Shown here: piece by piece, positions 43,749-52,301 of the stretch
Numbering within the stretch: position 1 is the first letter of the stretch
How the letters are laid out: each line of letters starts with the position of its first letter
Assembly: GCF_001425085.1 (NCBI RefSeq)
Contig: NZ_LMDN01000002.1
Location: 459,796-523,795, forward strand
DNA from: Leifsonia sp. Root4
GTDB taxonomy: Bacteria; Actinomycetota; Actinomycetes; Actinomycetales; Microbacteriaceae
Length of the DNA: 64,000 nucleotides
Reading direction: 5' to 3'
Program-made: the position numbers and the translations under genes
Notes under the pieces: model-generated
Seen by the model: only the letters and a program-made list of their open reading frames with translations
Databases searched by the model: none
What the model was told of the DNA's origin: nothing

Positions 43749-45641
43749 CTAGCGGCGCTTGCGTGTGCCGAAGATGCCGCCGATGACGGCCGTGAGCACC
43801 GACTTCGTCGCACTGGAGCCCAGCACCTCTTCGAGCACCGTCTTCTGCTTCTTCGTCGAGCGCGCGGTGCCAGAGGTCTGCTTCATCAGCCGGTCGTACT
43901 CGGCCTGTGCCTTCTTCTCGGCCTTGGCCCTGTCCGTCTCGATGCTCTTCTGCATCTTCTCGTACTCGGCGTCCGCTGCCGCCTTGTCGACCGCCTGCTG
44001 GGCTGCGTCGGCCTTGGCCGCGGCATCCGCGAGCTTGCGAGTGAGCATCTCCCTGGCCGAGTCGCGATCGAGGGCCGTGCCGTACTTCGCGAGCAGCGGG
44101 GATGCCGCGACGGCGGCGTCGATGGAGGCATCCGGCGACGGCGACATCGAGCCCTGCGGCGCACGCAGACGCGTCCAGGCGACGGGACTCGGCGCCCCCT
44201 TCTCGTTCATCACCGTGACGATGGCCTCGCCGGTGCCGAGCATCGTCAGCGTCTCTTCGAGGTCGTAGCCAGACTTGGGATAGGTCGACACGGTTGCCCG
44301 CAGCGCCTTGGCGTCATCCGGTGTGAATGCCCGAAGCTGGTGCTGCACCCGTGAGCCGAGCTGCGCCAGCACCTCGCCGGGCACGTCCTTCGGGGTCTGC
44401 GTCACGAAGAAGATGCCGACGCCCTTGGAGCGGATGAGCCGCACCGTCTGGGTGATCTGGGAGAGGAAATCCTTGGATGCATCGGCGAAGAGCAGGTGCG
44501 CCTCGTCGAAGAAGAACACGAGCTTCGGCTTGTCGAGGTCGCCGACCTCCGGCAGGTCGTTGAAGAGGTCGGCCAGCAGCCACATCAGGAAGGTCGAGTA
44601 GAGGGCCGGCTTGTCTTGCACGCCGGGCACCTCGAGCAGGCTGATGATGCCGCGACCGTCAGTGGCGGTGCGCAGGAACTCCGCGGTGTCGATCTCCGGC
44701 TCACCGAAGAAGACGTCGGCACCCTGGTCGGCGAAGGTGATGAGCTCGCGCAGGATGACGCCAACCGTGGCGCTGGAGAGCCCGCCGAGCTCCTTGAGCT
44801 CCGCCTTGCCGTCGTCGCTGATCAGGTAGGCGAGCACGGCGCGCAGGTCGGTGAGGTCGAGCAGCGGCAACCCGGATTTCTCGGCGAAGTGGAAGACGAG
44901 GCCGAGGCTGGACTCCTGGGTGTCGTTGAGGCCGAGCACCTTGCTCAGCAGGATCGGCCCGAAGCCCGCGATCGTCGCGCGGATCGGCACGCCCTTGCCA
45001 ACACCGCCGAGCGAGAAGTACTCGACGGGGAAGCTGTCGGGGGTCCAGCCCTGCCCGATTCCCTCCGTGCGGGCGAGAAGCTTGGGGTTGCCCTCCCCCG
45101 CGGTCGCGATGCCGGAGAGGTCGCCCTTGATGTCGGCAGCGAATACCGCGACGCCATTCGCGGAGAGCTGCTCGGCGAGCACCTGCAGGGTGCGCGTCTT
45201 TCCGGTGCCGGTCGCACCCGCGACGAGCCCATGTCGGTTCGTCATGGCCAGCGGAATCCGCACCTGCACGCCCGGCAGCGCCTCACCATTCACGAGCGCA
45301 CCCATCTCGAGGGCCGCACCCTCGAAGGCGTAACCCGCTCGAATGGTGTCGATATGGGCGGCGTCGAGCGGGCCGGATTCCGCGGCCGCCGGGGTCTCGA
45401 CAGGCTCGACCGACGGGGCCCCGCTGGTTGAGCTTTCCCCGCTGGTTGAGCTTGTCGAAACCACCGGCGGGGCCACCGGAGCGGCGGCTGCGGCCTCCGC
45501 GGCCTCCGCTGCGGCGAGCGCCGCGTCGGCGGCGTCCTGCGCCTTCGTGATGGCCTCCTCGGCCTGCGCCTGCAGAACCTTCGCTGCCTCGGCGGCGGCG
45601 GCCGCAGCGTTCTGAGCAGTTGTGACGGCGTCGTCTGTCAT
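43749..45641 (-). CDS. HerA-like (DUF853) ATPase
   Basis: 630 residues. The central ATPase begins with Walker A VAGATGTGKTRTLQVLAEQL near residue 140; Walker B is KLVFFFDEAHLLFADA, and SRVQHQLRAFTPDDAKALRATV is typical of DUF853/YjgR-type HerA-like ATPases. The N-terminus is an Ala/Glu coiled coil (1-55) joined to the core by a Ser/Thr-rich linker that is the in-frame translation of the intergenic repeat. The C-terminal ~100 residues are another Ala/Lys coiled coil (AAKADAAQQAVDKAAADAEYEK). Function of the family is not settled; DNA translocation is assumed from the fold. Confidence 0.88.
   Translation of the reverse strand: MTDDAVTTAQNAAAAAAEAAKVLQAQAEEAITKAQDAADAALAAAEAAEAAAAAPVAPPVVSTSSTSGESSTSGAPSVEPVETPAAAESGPLDAAHIDTIRAGYAFEGAALEMGALVNGEALPGVQVRIPLAMTNRHGLVAGATGTGKTRTLQVLAEQLSANGVAVFAADIKGDLSGIATAGEGNPKLLARTEGIGQGWTPDSFPVEYFSLGGVGKGVPIRATIAGFGPILLSKVLGLNDTQESSLGLVFHFAEKSGLPLLDLTDLRAVLAYLISDDGKAELKELGGLSSATVGVILRELITFADQGADVFFGEPEIDTAEFLRTATDGRGIISLLEVPGVQDKPALYSTFLMWLLADLFNDLPEVGDLDKPKLVFFFDEAHLLFADASKDFLSQITQTVRLIRSKGVGIFFVTQTPKDVPGEVLAQLGSRVQHQLRAFTPDDAKALRATVSTYPKSGYDLEETLTMLGTGEAIVTVMNEKGAPSPVAWTRLRAPQGSMSPSPDASIDAAVAASPLLAKYGTALDRDSAREMLTRKLADAAAKADAAQQAVDKAAADAEYEKMQKSIETDRAKAEKKAQAEYDRLMKQTSGTARSTKKQKTVLEEVLGSSATKSVLTAVIGGIFGTRKRR
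45393..45463. repeat. Intergenic-type repeat inserted in a coding region
   Basis: An inverted pair of the GGTTGAGCTTGTCGAAACC repeat (one copy at 45444-45463, a half copy near 45425, an inverted variant at 45393-45412) lies inside the HerA-like gene in frame. It encodes the linker VSTSSTSGESSTSGAPSVEP and the following VETPA without a stop. Confidence 0.85.
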
Positions 45642-45650
45642 GGCGACAGC

Positions 45651-46973
45651 CTAATTGGAGGGCGTGCGCTCTTCGAGGCCCCAGGGCTGGCCGTAACCGC
45701 CCTCCTCCACCGGGCGCGCCATCAGCTCGAGGAACGGCGCGGCGTCGAAGGCCTCAGGCCCGAGTACGCCGCTGCCCGCCCAGACACCGGTGGCCAGCAG
45801 CTCCAGCGCGATCACCGGGTTCATGGCCGTCTGCCAGACCACGCACTGGGCGTCGTACTCGCGCATCGTCCACTCGTTGTCGCTCACGTGGTAGAGATAG
45901 ACCTCGCGCGGCTCACCGTCGAGTCCGGCGCCGGTGACCCACACGCCGGCGCAGGTCTTGCCCGTCATCCGCGGGCCGATCGAGGCAGGGTCGGGCAGCG
46001 AGGCGGCCACGACGTCGCGCGGGGCGACCTCGACCGTGCCCCGGTTGCCCGCGGCATCCGCCCCGCGCACTCGCAGCGGCGTCGTCGAGTCGAGCCCGAG
46101 CAGGTGCAGCGTCTTCAGCACGCCGATGAATTCGGCGCCGAGGCCGTATTTGAAGGTCACGCGCTTGGCGGCGAGCCAGCGCGGCATCAGCAGCACCTCC
46201 TCGTGCTCGACGTTGACGCACTCGACGGGACCGATGCCCTCGGGAAACACGAAGACCTCGGGCTCGGAGAACGGCGGCGTGGTGAACCAGCCCTCCTCCT
46301 TCTGCCAGATCACCGGAGGGTTCAGGCACTCCTCGATGGTGGTCCAGATGGAGAAGGACGGCGCGAAGATCTCGTTTCCGTCGTCGTCTCGCACGACGAG
46401 GTTGGCGCCGTCGCGGGTGCCCAGCTCGTCGATCTCGCTGAACAGGTGGTCGCTGGCGTAGCGGGCGAAGACATCGCTGAGCCCGGGTTCGACCCCCATG
46501 CCGACGAGGGCGAGCTGGCCCGCCTGCTCCCAGTCCGGGTTCTGTGCGAACTGGTCGTCGCCGAGCTTGACGCCGGTGCGGCGGTGCGGGTCGCTCGGGT
46601 GGGGCTCGCTGAGGCTCATCGCCATGTCGAGGTAGTGCGCGCCGGCGGCGAGCGCCCCGGCGAAGATGGTCGGCACGAACTTCGGTTCGACCGCGTTCAT
46701 CACGTGCGTGATGCGGTGCTCGCGTGCCAGGGATTCGACGGCGTACGGGTCGGAGGCGTCGATCTGTTCTGCAACGAAGCGCGCGGCTCCCGCCGCACCA
46801 TGCCGCGCGGCGATCGAGGCGATCGTGCGCTCCGCCCTGGACTCGTCGTAGTCGCTCACCACAATGACCTCATAGAAGCTGCGCCTGGCCGCGATCTTGG
46901 CGATGGCGTCGCCCACTCCCCCTGCGCCGACCAGAAGCACCCGCATACCTGAGACCACACCGTCTTCGTTCAT
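45651..46973 (-). CDS. Saccharopine dehydrogenase family protein
   Basis: 440 residues. Rossmann motif VLLVGAGGVGDAIAKIAARR begins near residue 12; VVSDYDESRAERT, HVMNAVEPKFVPTIFAGALAAGAHYLDMA and LVGMGVEPGLSDVFARYASDH match the saccharopine/carboxynorspermidine dehydrogenase group. Reductive joining of an aldehyde and an amino acid is the family chemistry; whether the product is a polyamine precursor here is not known, and no carboxynorspermidine decarboxylase is nearby. It starts at ATG 46973 or at Met10. The HerA-like gene is 9 bp upstream in coordinates but has its own start. Confidence 0.87.
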   Translation of the reverse strand: MNEDGVVSGMRVLLVGAGGVGDAIAKIAARRSFYEVIVVSDYDESRAERTIASIAARHGAAGAARFVAEQIDASDPYAVESLAREHRITHVMNAVEPKFVPTIFAGALAAGAHYLDMAMSLSEPHPSDPHRRTGVKLGDDQFAQNPDWEQAGQLALVGMGVEPGLSDVFARYASDHLFSEIDELGTRDGANLVVRDDDGNEIFAPSFSIWTTIEECLNPPVIWQKEEGWFTTPPFSEPEVFVFPEGIGPVECVNVEHEEVLLMPRWLAAKRVTFKYGLGAEFIGVLKTLHLLGLDSTTPLRVRGADAAGNRGTVEVAPRDVVAASLPDPASIGPRMTGKTCAGVWVTGAGLDGEPREVYLYHVSDNEWTMREYDAQCVVWQTAMNPVIALELLATGVWAGSGVLGPEAFDAAPFLELMARPVEEGGYGQPWGLEERTPSN

Positions 46974-47057
46974 GCTCCGACGCTAGCGCCTCGCTCGGAC
47001 AGATATCCAGCAACCGTCGCAAAACGCTCAGCTGTCGGCTCGAGCGAGCAACGCCGA

Positions 47058-47258
47058 TCCGGCCAGCCGCTCAGGGCTTCGGGGGCGGCCTCGTTCCTCG
47101 GCTGCTCCCTCCAGCCAGCGTGAGAACGGCATCTGCACGGTCCGGCCAGCCGCTCAGGGCTTCGGGGGCGGCCTCGTTCCTCGGCTGCTCCCTCAAGCCA
47201 GCGTGCACATGCACGCCTCGGCCGCTCCCTCAAGCCAGCGTGCGAACGGCATATGCAC
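47058..47258. repeat. 83-bp tandem repeat in the gap before the alditol-oxidase-like gene
   Basis: The 391-bp gap 46974-47364 has no gene. Unit 1 (47058-47138) starts TCCGGCCAGCCGCTCAGGGC and contains CTCCCTCCAGCCAGCGTG; unit 2 starts at 47141 with the same 20 bases; a shorter third unit (47216-47258) repeats only the CCGCTCCCTCAAGCCAGCGTG part. Related to neither the GGTTGAGC repeat nor any known element I recognise. Confidence 0.82.
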
Positions 47259-47364
47259 GATGGATCGAGCGAGCGGCGCCGCGACGAAGGAGCAGCGACG
47301 CACGCGAAGCCCCGAGCGGATCCCTCGATGCCGGCGCCACGGACATCCGGCCGGGACGAGTCGG

Positions 47365-48651
47365 CTAGAGCAGCACCCGGCGCAGATAGTCGTTGTGAAA
47401 GACGCCCTGCGGGTCGTACTCGGCAGCGAGCGCGACGAAGTCGGCGTGGCGCGGATAGAGCGGTGCGATCGCGGCCGTCGTCTGAGTGAACAGTTTGCCC
47501 CAGTGCGGGCGCGCGGAGAACGGCGCCAGAGCCGCCTCGATCTCCGGCAGCAGCGCTTCGACCTCGTCCTGTCGCTGCAGCCAGGTGAAGTGGATGCCGA
47601 GGGCGTCACGCCGGTACGCCGCGCTCAGCCAGAGCTCGTCGGCGGCGACGGTGCGCAGTTCGCAGATCTGCAGCAGCGGGCGAATGCGGTCGGCGAGGGC
47701 GCGCAGCGCCGTGATCGCCTCCGCAGCGTGCTCGCGCGGAATCAGGTACTCGCTCTGCAGCTCGGCGCCATTGCTCGGCGTGAAGGCCAGCCGGAAGTGC
47801 GGCAGCCGCTCGAACCACGGGCCGGCCACCCCGAGCTGCTCGGTGCAGCTCTCGGCCGAGATCCCGGGCAGCGGATGCCGCGCCTCGAGCGCGGCGAGGG
47901 CGCCGGCCGCGAGCAGCGCATCGGCCTCCGCCGCCTGCCCGGGTTCCGTGACTCGACGCTTCACCCAGATCTGGTCCGGACCGTCGCTGTTCCACCGTGT
48001 GAACACGCTCACGCTGTAACCGGCGCCCGTGATCGCGCCGAAATCATCGAGCAGCGCCGACCAGCGGAGCCCCTCGTAGACGGTCTGGGCGACGGCGAAA
48101 GCGGGCTCGACGGCGAGGGTGACGCGGGTGACGACTCCGAGCGCCCCGAGGCCGACGACGGCGCCGGCGAAGTCGGCGTCACCATGCCGCAGCATGCGGA
48201 CAGCGCCGGTGCCGTCGACGAGTTCGATCCCGCGCACGGCGGTCGCGAGCGAGCCGACGGCGTCGCCGGAGCCGTGCGTGCCGGTGGCGATGGCCCCGCC
48301 GACCGAGATGTGCGGCAGCGAGGCCAGGTTCGCCACCGCGAGCCCGCGCTCCTCCAGGGCGATGGCGAGCTCGCCGTAGCGGATGCCGGCGCCGATCGTG
48401 ACGGTGCCCGCCCTCCCGGCGGCCGCCTCGGCGTCGCAGCGGAGTTCTCCGGTCAGCAGGCGGGTGGAGATGAGCACGCCGTCGCTGTCGGCGATGTCGT
48501 TGAAGGAGTGCCGACTGCCGAGCGCGCGCACGCCGACTCCCCGGGCCGCCGCATCCGCGATCAGGCGCTGCACCTCTGCGGCATCACGCGGCTCGTGCAC
48601 CATCTCGGCCGAGTAGCGCAGATTGCCGGCCCAGTTCTGTTCGTTGCCCAT
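47365..48651 (-). CDS. FAD-linked oxidase of the alditol oxidase / aldonolactone oxidase family
   Basis: 428 residues. FAD-binding domain with RALGSRHSFND; His48 is at the position where the S. coelicolor alditol oxidase attaches FAD covalently. LPHISVGGAIATGTHGSG and the C-terminal ARPHWGKLFT are further marks of the VAO/ALO family. It should oxidise a polyol or sugar lactone with oxygen, releasing hydrogen peroxide. It lies 78 bp behind the GH51 gene on the same strand, across a hairpin, so read-through from the arabinoside operon is possible; arabinitol or xylitol are reasonable but unproven substrates. Confidence 0.87.
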   Translation of the reverse strand: MGNEQNWAGNLRYSAEMVHEPRDAAEVQRLIADAAARGVGVRALGSRHSFNDIADSDGVLISTRLLTGELRCDAEAAAGRAGTVTIGAGIRYGELAIALEERGLAVANLASLPHISVGGAIATGTHGSGDAVGSLATAVRGIELVDGTGAVRMLRHGDADFAGAVVGLGALGVVTRVTLAVEPAFAVAQTVYEGLRWSALLDDFGAITGAGYSVSVFTRWNSDGPDQIWVKRRVTEPGQAAEADALLAAGALAALEARHPLPGISAESCTEQLGVAGPWFERLPHFRLAFTPSNGAELQSEYLIPREHAAEAITALRALADRIRPLLQICELRTVAADELWLSAAYRRDALGIHFTWLQRQDEVEALLPEIEAALAPFSARPHWGKLFTQTTAAIAPLYPRHADFVALAAEYDPQGVFHNDYLRRVLL

Positions 48652-48688
48652 GGCGTCGATTCTCCTGTCTCTGCTGTTGCACAGCGAA

Positions 48689-48722
48689 CCGGATGCCGAC
48701 GCCTCCGGGCGCCGGCATCCGG
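48689..48722 (-). terminator. Hairpin between GH51 and oxidase genes
   Basis: 15-bp stem with one mismatch, CCGGATGCCGACGCC against its complement, loop TCCG. No U-run, so it may attenuate or stabilise rather than end the message. The stem contains the GGATGCCG octamer on one side and its complement on the other. Confidence 0.6.
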
Positions 48723-48729
48723 ATTCGAT

Positions 48730-50241
48730 CTAGCCCAGTTCGATGGCGGTCCACGAGACGGCGGGCAGCGTCACCGTGATGGTGCCGTCGCCGGCCACTG
48801 CCGAGTCGTTGGCGGTGAGGCCGACGCGCTCGGGATCCTCCAGCGTGTTCTTGGCGTACACGTCCTCGTCGGAGAGTGTCTGGGCGTCGAGCACCGACAC
48901 CGCGCCGAGGGCGGAGATGTCGATCGTGACGGTGGTCGGCGCACTCTGGCTGCGGTTCACCAGGAAGACGGCGGAACGGCCGGTCTCGGCGTCGTGCGTC
49001 GCCACGGCGTCCACGAGCGCCGCCTCGCCGTAGACCTCTGTGGTGTAGGTCTCCGACTCGAGCTTGACCTCGAGCGCCTGCCCCTGGGCCAGCCGCGAGG
49101 TCAGCGCGAACGGGAAGAAGGTGGTCTGGCGCCAGGCCGGTCCGCCCGGCTCGGTCATGATGGGGGCGATCACGTTGACGAGCTGGGCAAGTGACGCGCT
49201 GGTGACCCGGTCGGCGTGCTTGAGCAGCGAGATCATCAGGTTGCCGAACACGACGGCGTCGGCCACGGAGTAGACGTCCTCGAGGATGCGCGGGGCGATC
49301 GGCCAATTGTCGACGCCCTCGATCTTGTCGACCTCGTGGTAACGGTCCAGGTACCAGACGTTCCACTCGTCGAAGGAGATGTTGATGGTCTTGTCGCTGC
49401 CCTTGACGGCCTTCACGTGGTCGGCCGTCGCGACGACGGAGTCGATGAAGTGGTCCATGTTCACGGCGGAGGCGAGGAAGCTGCCGAGGTCGCCGTTCTT
49501 CTCCTCGTAGTAGGCGTGGCACGAGATGTAGTCGACGTCGTCGTAGCTGTGGCTCAGCACGACGCGCTCCCACTCGCCGAAGGTCGGCATCTGCGCACTG
49601 GATGAGCCGCACACGACGAGCTCGAGCGACGGGTCGATCTGACGCATCGCCTTGGCGGTCTGCGAGGCGAGCTTGCCGTAGTCGTCGGCCGAGCGATGGC
49701 CGAGCTGCCACGGGCCGTCCATCTCGTTGCCGAGGCACCACATCTTCACGCCGAAGGCGTCGGTCTTGCCGTTGGCCGCTCGCTCGTCGGCACGGGCCGT
49801 TCCGGAGGCGATGTTGCTGTACTCCAGCAGGTCGAGCGCCTCCAGGGTGCCGCGGGTGCCGAGGTTCACGGCGAGCATGAGCTCGCTGCCGACCTTGTCC
49901 AGCCACGACGAGAACTCGTGCAGTCCGACCTCGTTCGTCTCGGTGGAGTGCCAGGCGAGGTCGAGGCGGCGCGGGCGCTCCGCCTTCGGGCCGACGCTGT
50001 CCTCCCAGCGGAAGCCGGAGACGAAGTTGCCGCCGGGGTAGCGGATGGCCGAGACGCCGAGCTCCTTGACCAGCTCGATGACGTCCTGCCGGAAGCCATC
50101 GGCGTCGGCCGACTCGTGACCGGGCTCGTAGATGCCGTCGTAGACACAGCGTCCGAGGTGCTCGACGAAGGAGCCGAACAGGCGGCGGTTGATGGCACCG
50201 ACCGTGAAGTGCGGGTCGATGGTGATGCGTGCGGTAGACAT
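48730..50241 (-). CDS. Alpha-N-arabinofuranosidase, glycoside hydrolase family 51
   Basis: 503 residues, the standard cytoplasmic GH51 length with no signal peptide. N-terminus HFTVGAINRRLFGSFVEHLGRCVYDGIYEPGH is diagnostic; YPGGNFVSGFRWEDSVGP follows. Acid/base Glu173 (CLGNEMDG), nucleophile Glu292 (ISFDEWNVWY). It removes arabinofuranosyl groups from imported arabino- or arabinoxylo-oligosaccharides. It follows importer D on the same strand after 78 bp, which defines the transporter as an arabinoside system. The LacI operators upstream of the operon imply induction. Confidence 0.95.
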   Translation of the reverse strand: MSTARITIDPHFTVGAINRRLFGSFVEHLGRCVYDGIYEPGHESADADGFRQDVIELVKELGVSAIRYPGGNFVSGFRWEDSVGPKAERPRRLDLAWHSTETNEVGLHEFSSWLDKVGSELMLAVNLGTRGTLEALDLLEYSNIASGTARADERAANGKTDAFGVKMWCLGNEMDGPWQLGHRSADDYGKLASQTAKAMRQIDPSLELVVCGSSSAQMPTFGEWERVVLSHSYDDVDYISCHAYYEEKNGDLGSFLASAVNMDHFIDSVVATADHVKAVKGSDKTINISFDEWNVWYLDRYHEVDKIEGVDNWPIAPRILEDVYSVADAVVFGNLMISLLKHADRVTSASLAQLVNVIAPIMTEPGGPAWRQTTFFPFALTSRLAQGQALEVKLESETYTTEVYGEAALVDAVATHDAETGRSAVFLVNRSQSAPTTVTIDISALGAVSVLDAQTLSDEDVYAKNTLEDPERVGLTANDSAVAGDGTITVTLPAVSWTAIELG

Positions 50242-50319
50242 AGCGATCTTTCTGTGGTGAGTACGAGGTCGATGGCACGGATGCCGCCGGCGACGGCATC
50301 CGGAATAAATCGTGCTGCG

Positions 50320-51267
50320 TTACTTGACGCTGCCGAGCGAGAGGCCGCCCTGCCAGTAGCGCTGCAGGAAAAGGAAGGAGAGCACGAGCGGGATGATCGA
50401 GACGAAGGCGCCCGTCGTGATCAGGTTCCACACCTGTTCGCCGCCTGCGCCGGCGTTGGAGAGGGCCGTCCAGCCGTTCAGGCCGACGGTGACGGGCAGC
50501 AGCTGCGGGTCACTCAGCACGGCCAGCGGCAGGAAGAAGTTGTTCCAGGTGCCAACCACCGAGAGCAGCAGCACGGTCACGAGGGCAGGCTTCAGCAGCG
50601 GAAGCGCCACCTGGAAGAAGATGCGCAGCTCGCCGGCGCCGTCGACCCTGGCGGCGTCGAGCATCTCGTCCTCCACCGCGTCCTGCGTGTAGATGCGCAT
50701 CAGGTAGACACCGAAGGGGCTGAGCAGCGATGGCAGGATGACGGCCCAGATCGTGTTGATCAGTCCGGCCTGGCTGAGCAGCATGAAGGTGGGGATGACG
50801 AGGGCCGTCACCGGAACCATCACGGAGCCGAGCACCACGGAGAAGAACGCGTTGCGGCCACGGAAGCGGAACTTCGCGAAGCCGTACCCGGCCATGACGG
50901 AGAGCACGGTCGCGCCGAGCCCGCCGGCGAAGGCGTAGAGGAATGAGTTGCCGAGCCAGCGCCAGTAGATGCCGCCCTGCCGCTCGAACAGCCCGGCGAT
51001 GTTGTCGAAGAAGGCGAAGTTGTCGTCGAACCAGAGCGACCCGCCCGTGCCGGTGAACAGGCCCGAGTTGTCTTTGGTGGCGGCGACGAGCAGCCACCAG
51101 AGCGGGGTGATGAAATAGATCACCAGGATCACGAGGAACACGTGCGAGCCGATGCGGCGTCCGCCGTTGCGGCCGGCCTCCGATTGCCTGCTGCGTGCGC
51201 GCTGTTGCGCCTTGCTCGGGTTCGACGTCGGCTGCACGAGCAGCGCCGTCTCGGTTGTGAGCGCCAT
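50320..51267 (-). CDS. Carbohydrate ABC transporter permease, MalG-type (importer D)
   Basis: 315 residues. The N-terminal 35 residues are basic and Ser-rich (KAQQRARSRQSEAGRNGGRR), then SHVFLVILVIYFITPLWWLL starts the membrane part. EAA loop LDAARVDGAGELRIFFQVAL. It starts one base into the stop of the MalF-type gene and ends with GGLSLGSVK. Confidence 0.92.
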   Translation of the reverse strand: MALTTETALLVQPTSNPSKAQQRARSRQSEAGRNGGRRIGSHVFLVILVIYFITPLWWLLVAATKDNSGLFTGTGGSLWFDDNFAFFDNIAGLFERQGGIYWRWLGNSFLYAFAGGLGATVLSVMAGYGFAKFRFRGRNAFFSVVLGSVMVPVTALVIPTFMLLSQAGLINTIWAVILPSLLSPFGVYLMRIYTQDAVEDEMLDAARVDGAGELRIFFQVALPLLKPALVTVLLLSVVGTWNNFFLPLAVLSDPQLLPVTVGLNGWTALSNAGAGGEQVWNLITTGAFVSIIPLVLSFLFLQRYWQGGLSLGSVK

Positions 51268-52217
51268 TACTTGAGTCCGCTCTGCTTGCGGGTGAAAAAG
51301 AGGAAGATGTACGAGCCGATGAACACGATGATGCCGAGCGAGAACGCGATGGCCGATGCGTAGTTGAACTGGCTGTACGAGAAGGCGAGCGTGTACGCGT
51401 ACATGTTGGGCGTGTACGAGACAGGGATCGCGCCCTGCGCGACGCTCCGCAGCACCTGCGGTTCCGTGAAGAACTGCAGTGTTCCGATGAGGGCGAAGAT
51501 GAGCACCATCACCATCGAGGAGCTGATCATCGGCACCTTGATGCGCGTGGCGGTCTGCCAGCCGTTCGCCCCATCGATGCGCGCGGCCTCGTAGATCGAG
51601 GGGTCAACGCCACGCAGCGCCGAGTAGATGATGATCATGTAGTAGCCGGACCACTGCCACGTGACGATGTTGATCAGGCTGCCGAAGATGGCGCTCTGGG
51701 CGAGGAAGTCGGGTGCGGTCATGCCGAACAGCGCAAAGATGTCGGTGGCGGGGCCGAAGCGGGGGCTGTACAGGAAGCCCCACATGAGGGCGCCGATGAC
51801 GACCGGGATGGCGTAGGGCACGAAGATCATCAGCCGGGAGAACTTCGACAGCCAGCTCGTGAGGTTGTCGAGCACGAGGGCGGCGACCAGGGCGACGAGC
51901 ATCTGGATGGGGATCATGATGAACGCGAACGCGGCCACCCGGCCGAGGCCCTCGAGGAAGATCGGGTCGGTGAATGCCTTCACGTAGTTGGCGAACCACG
52001 TGAACTGCGTTCCCGTCGCGAGCGTCGAGGTCTGCAGGCTCATCCAGAAGGCGTAGAGCAGCGGCACGATCAGGAAGCCGATGAAGATCAGCGCGAAGGG
52101 GGCGACGAAGAACCAGCCCCAGCGTTGCCGCTTGCGGTCGATCCTGCTGCCACCGCCGAGCGGGGCGGAGCGACGGCGGATGCCGGTCTTCGCCACTGGC
52201 AGGGTGTTACTGCTCAT
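51267..52217 (-). CDS. Carbohydrate ABC transporter permease, MalF-type (importer D)
   Basis: 316 residues; basic N-terminus (SRIDRKRQRWG) then WFFVAPFALIFIGFLIVPLL. EAA loop YEAARIDGANGWQTATRIKV. The usual MalF TGGGP loop is replaced by EPQVLRSVAQGAIPVSYTPN, as in arabinoside/lactose-type permeases. A strong hairpin at 52251-52283 separates it from the binding-protein gene, so less permease than binding protein is probably made. Confidence 0.92.
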   Translation of the reverse strand: MSSNTLPVAKTGIRRRSAPLGGGSRIDRKRQRWGWFFVAPFALIFIGFLIVPLLYAFWMSLQTSTLATGTQFTWFANYVKAFTDPIFLEGLGRVAAFAFIMIPIQMLVALVAALVLDNLTSWLSKFSRLMIFVPYAIPVVIGALMWGFLYSPRFGPATDIFALFGMTAPDFLAQSAIFGSLINIVTWQWSGYYMIIIYSALRGVDPSIYEAARIDGANGWQTATRIKVPMISSSMVMVLIFALIGTLQFFTEPQVLRSVAQGAIPVSYTPNMYAYTLAFSYSQFNYASAIAFSLGIIVFIGSYIFLFFTRKQSGLK

Positions 52218-52250
52218 GTCTGTTGTCTTTCTGCTCTGAAAGGGTCTGCC

Positions 52251-52283
52251 GTTCCGGCCCGCCCGCGGTGGGCGGGCCGGAAC
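52251..52283 (-). promoter_or_regulatory. Intercistronic hairpin between binding protein and permease of importer D
   Basis: Perfect 14-bp stem GTTCCGGCCCGCCC with its complement and a five-base loop, without U-run. Such structures after binding-protein genes protect the upstream message from 3' decay and lower downstream expression. Confidence 0.75.
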
Positions 52284-52301
52284 GCGGTGGTGCGTGCACT
52301 G

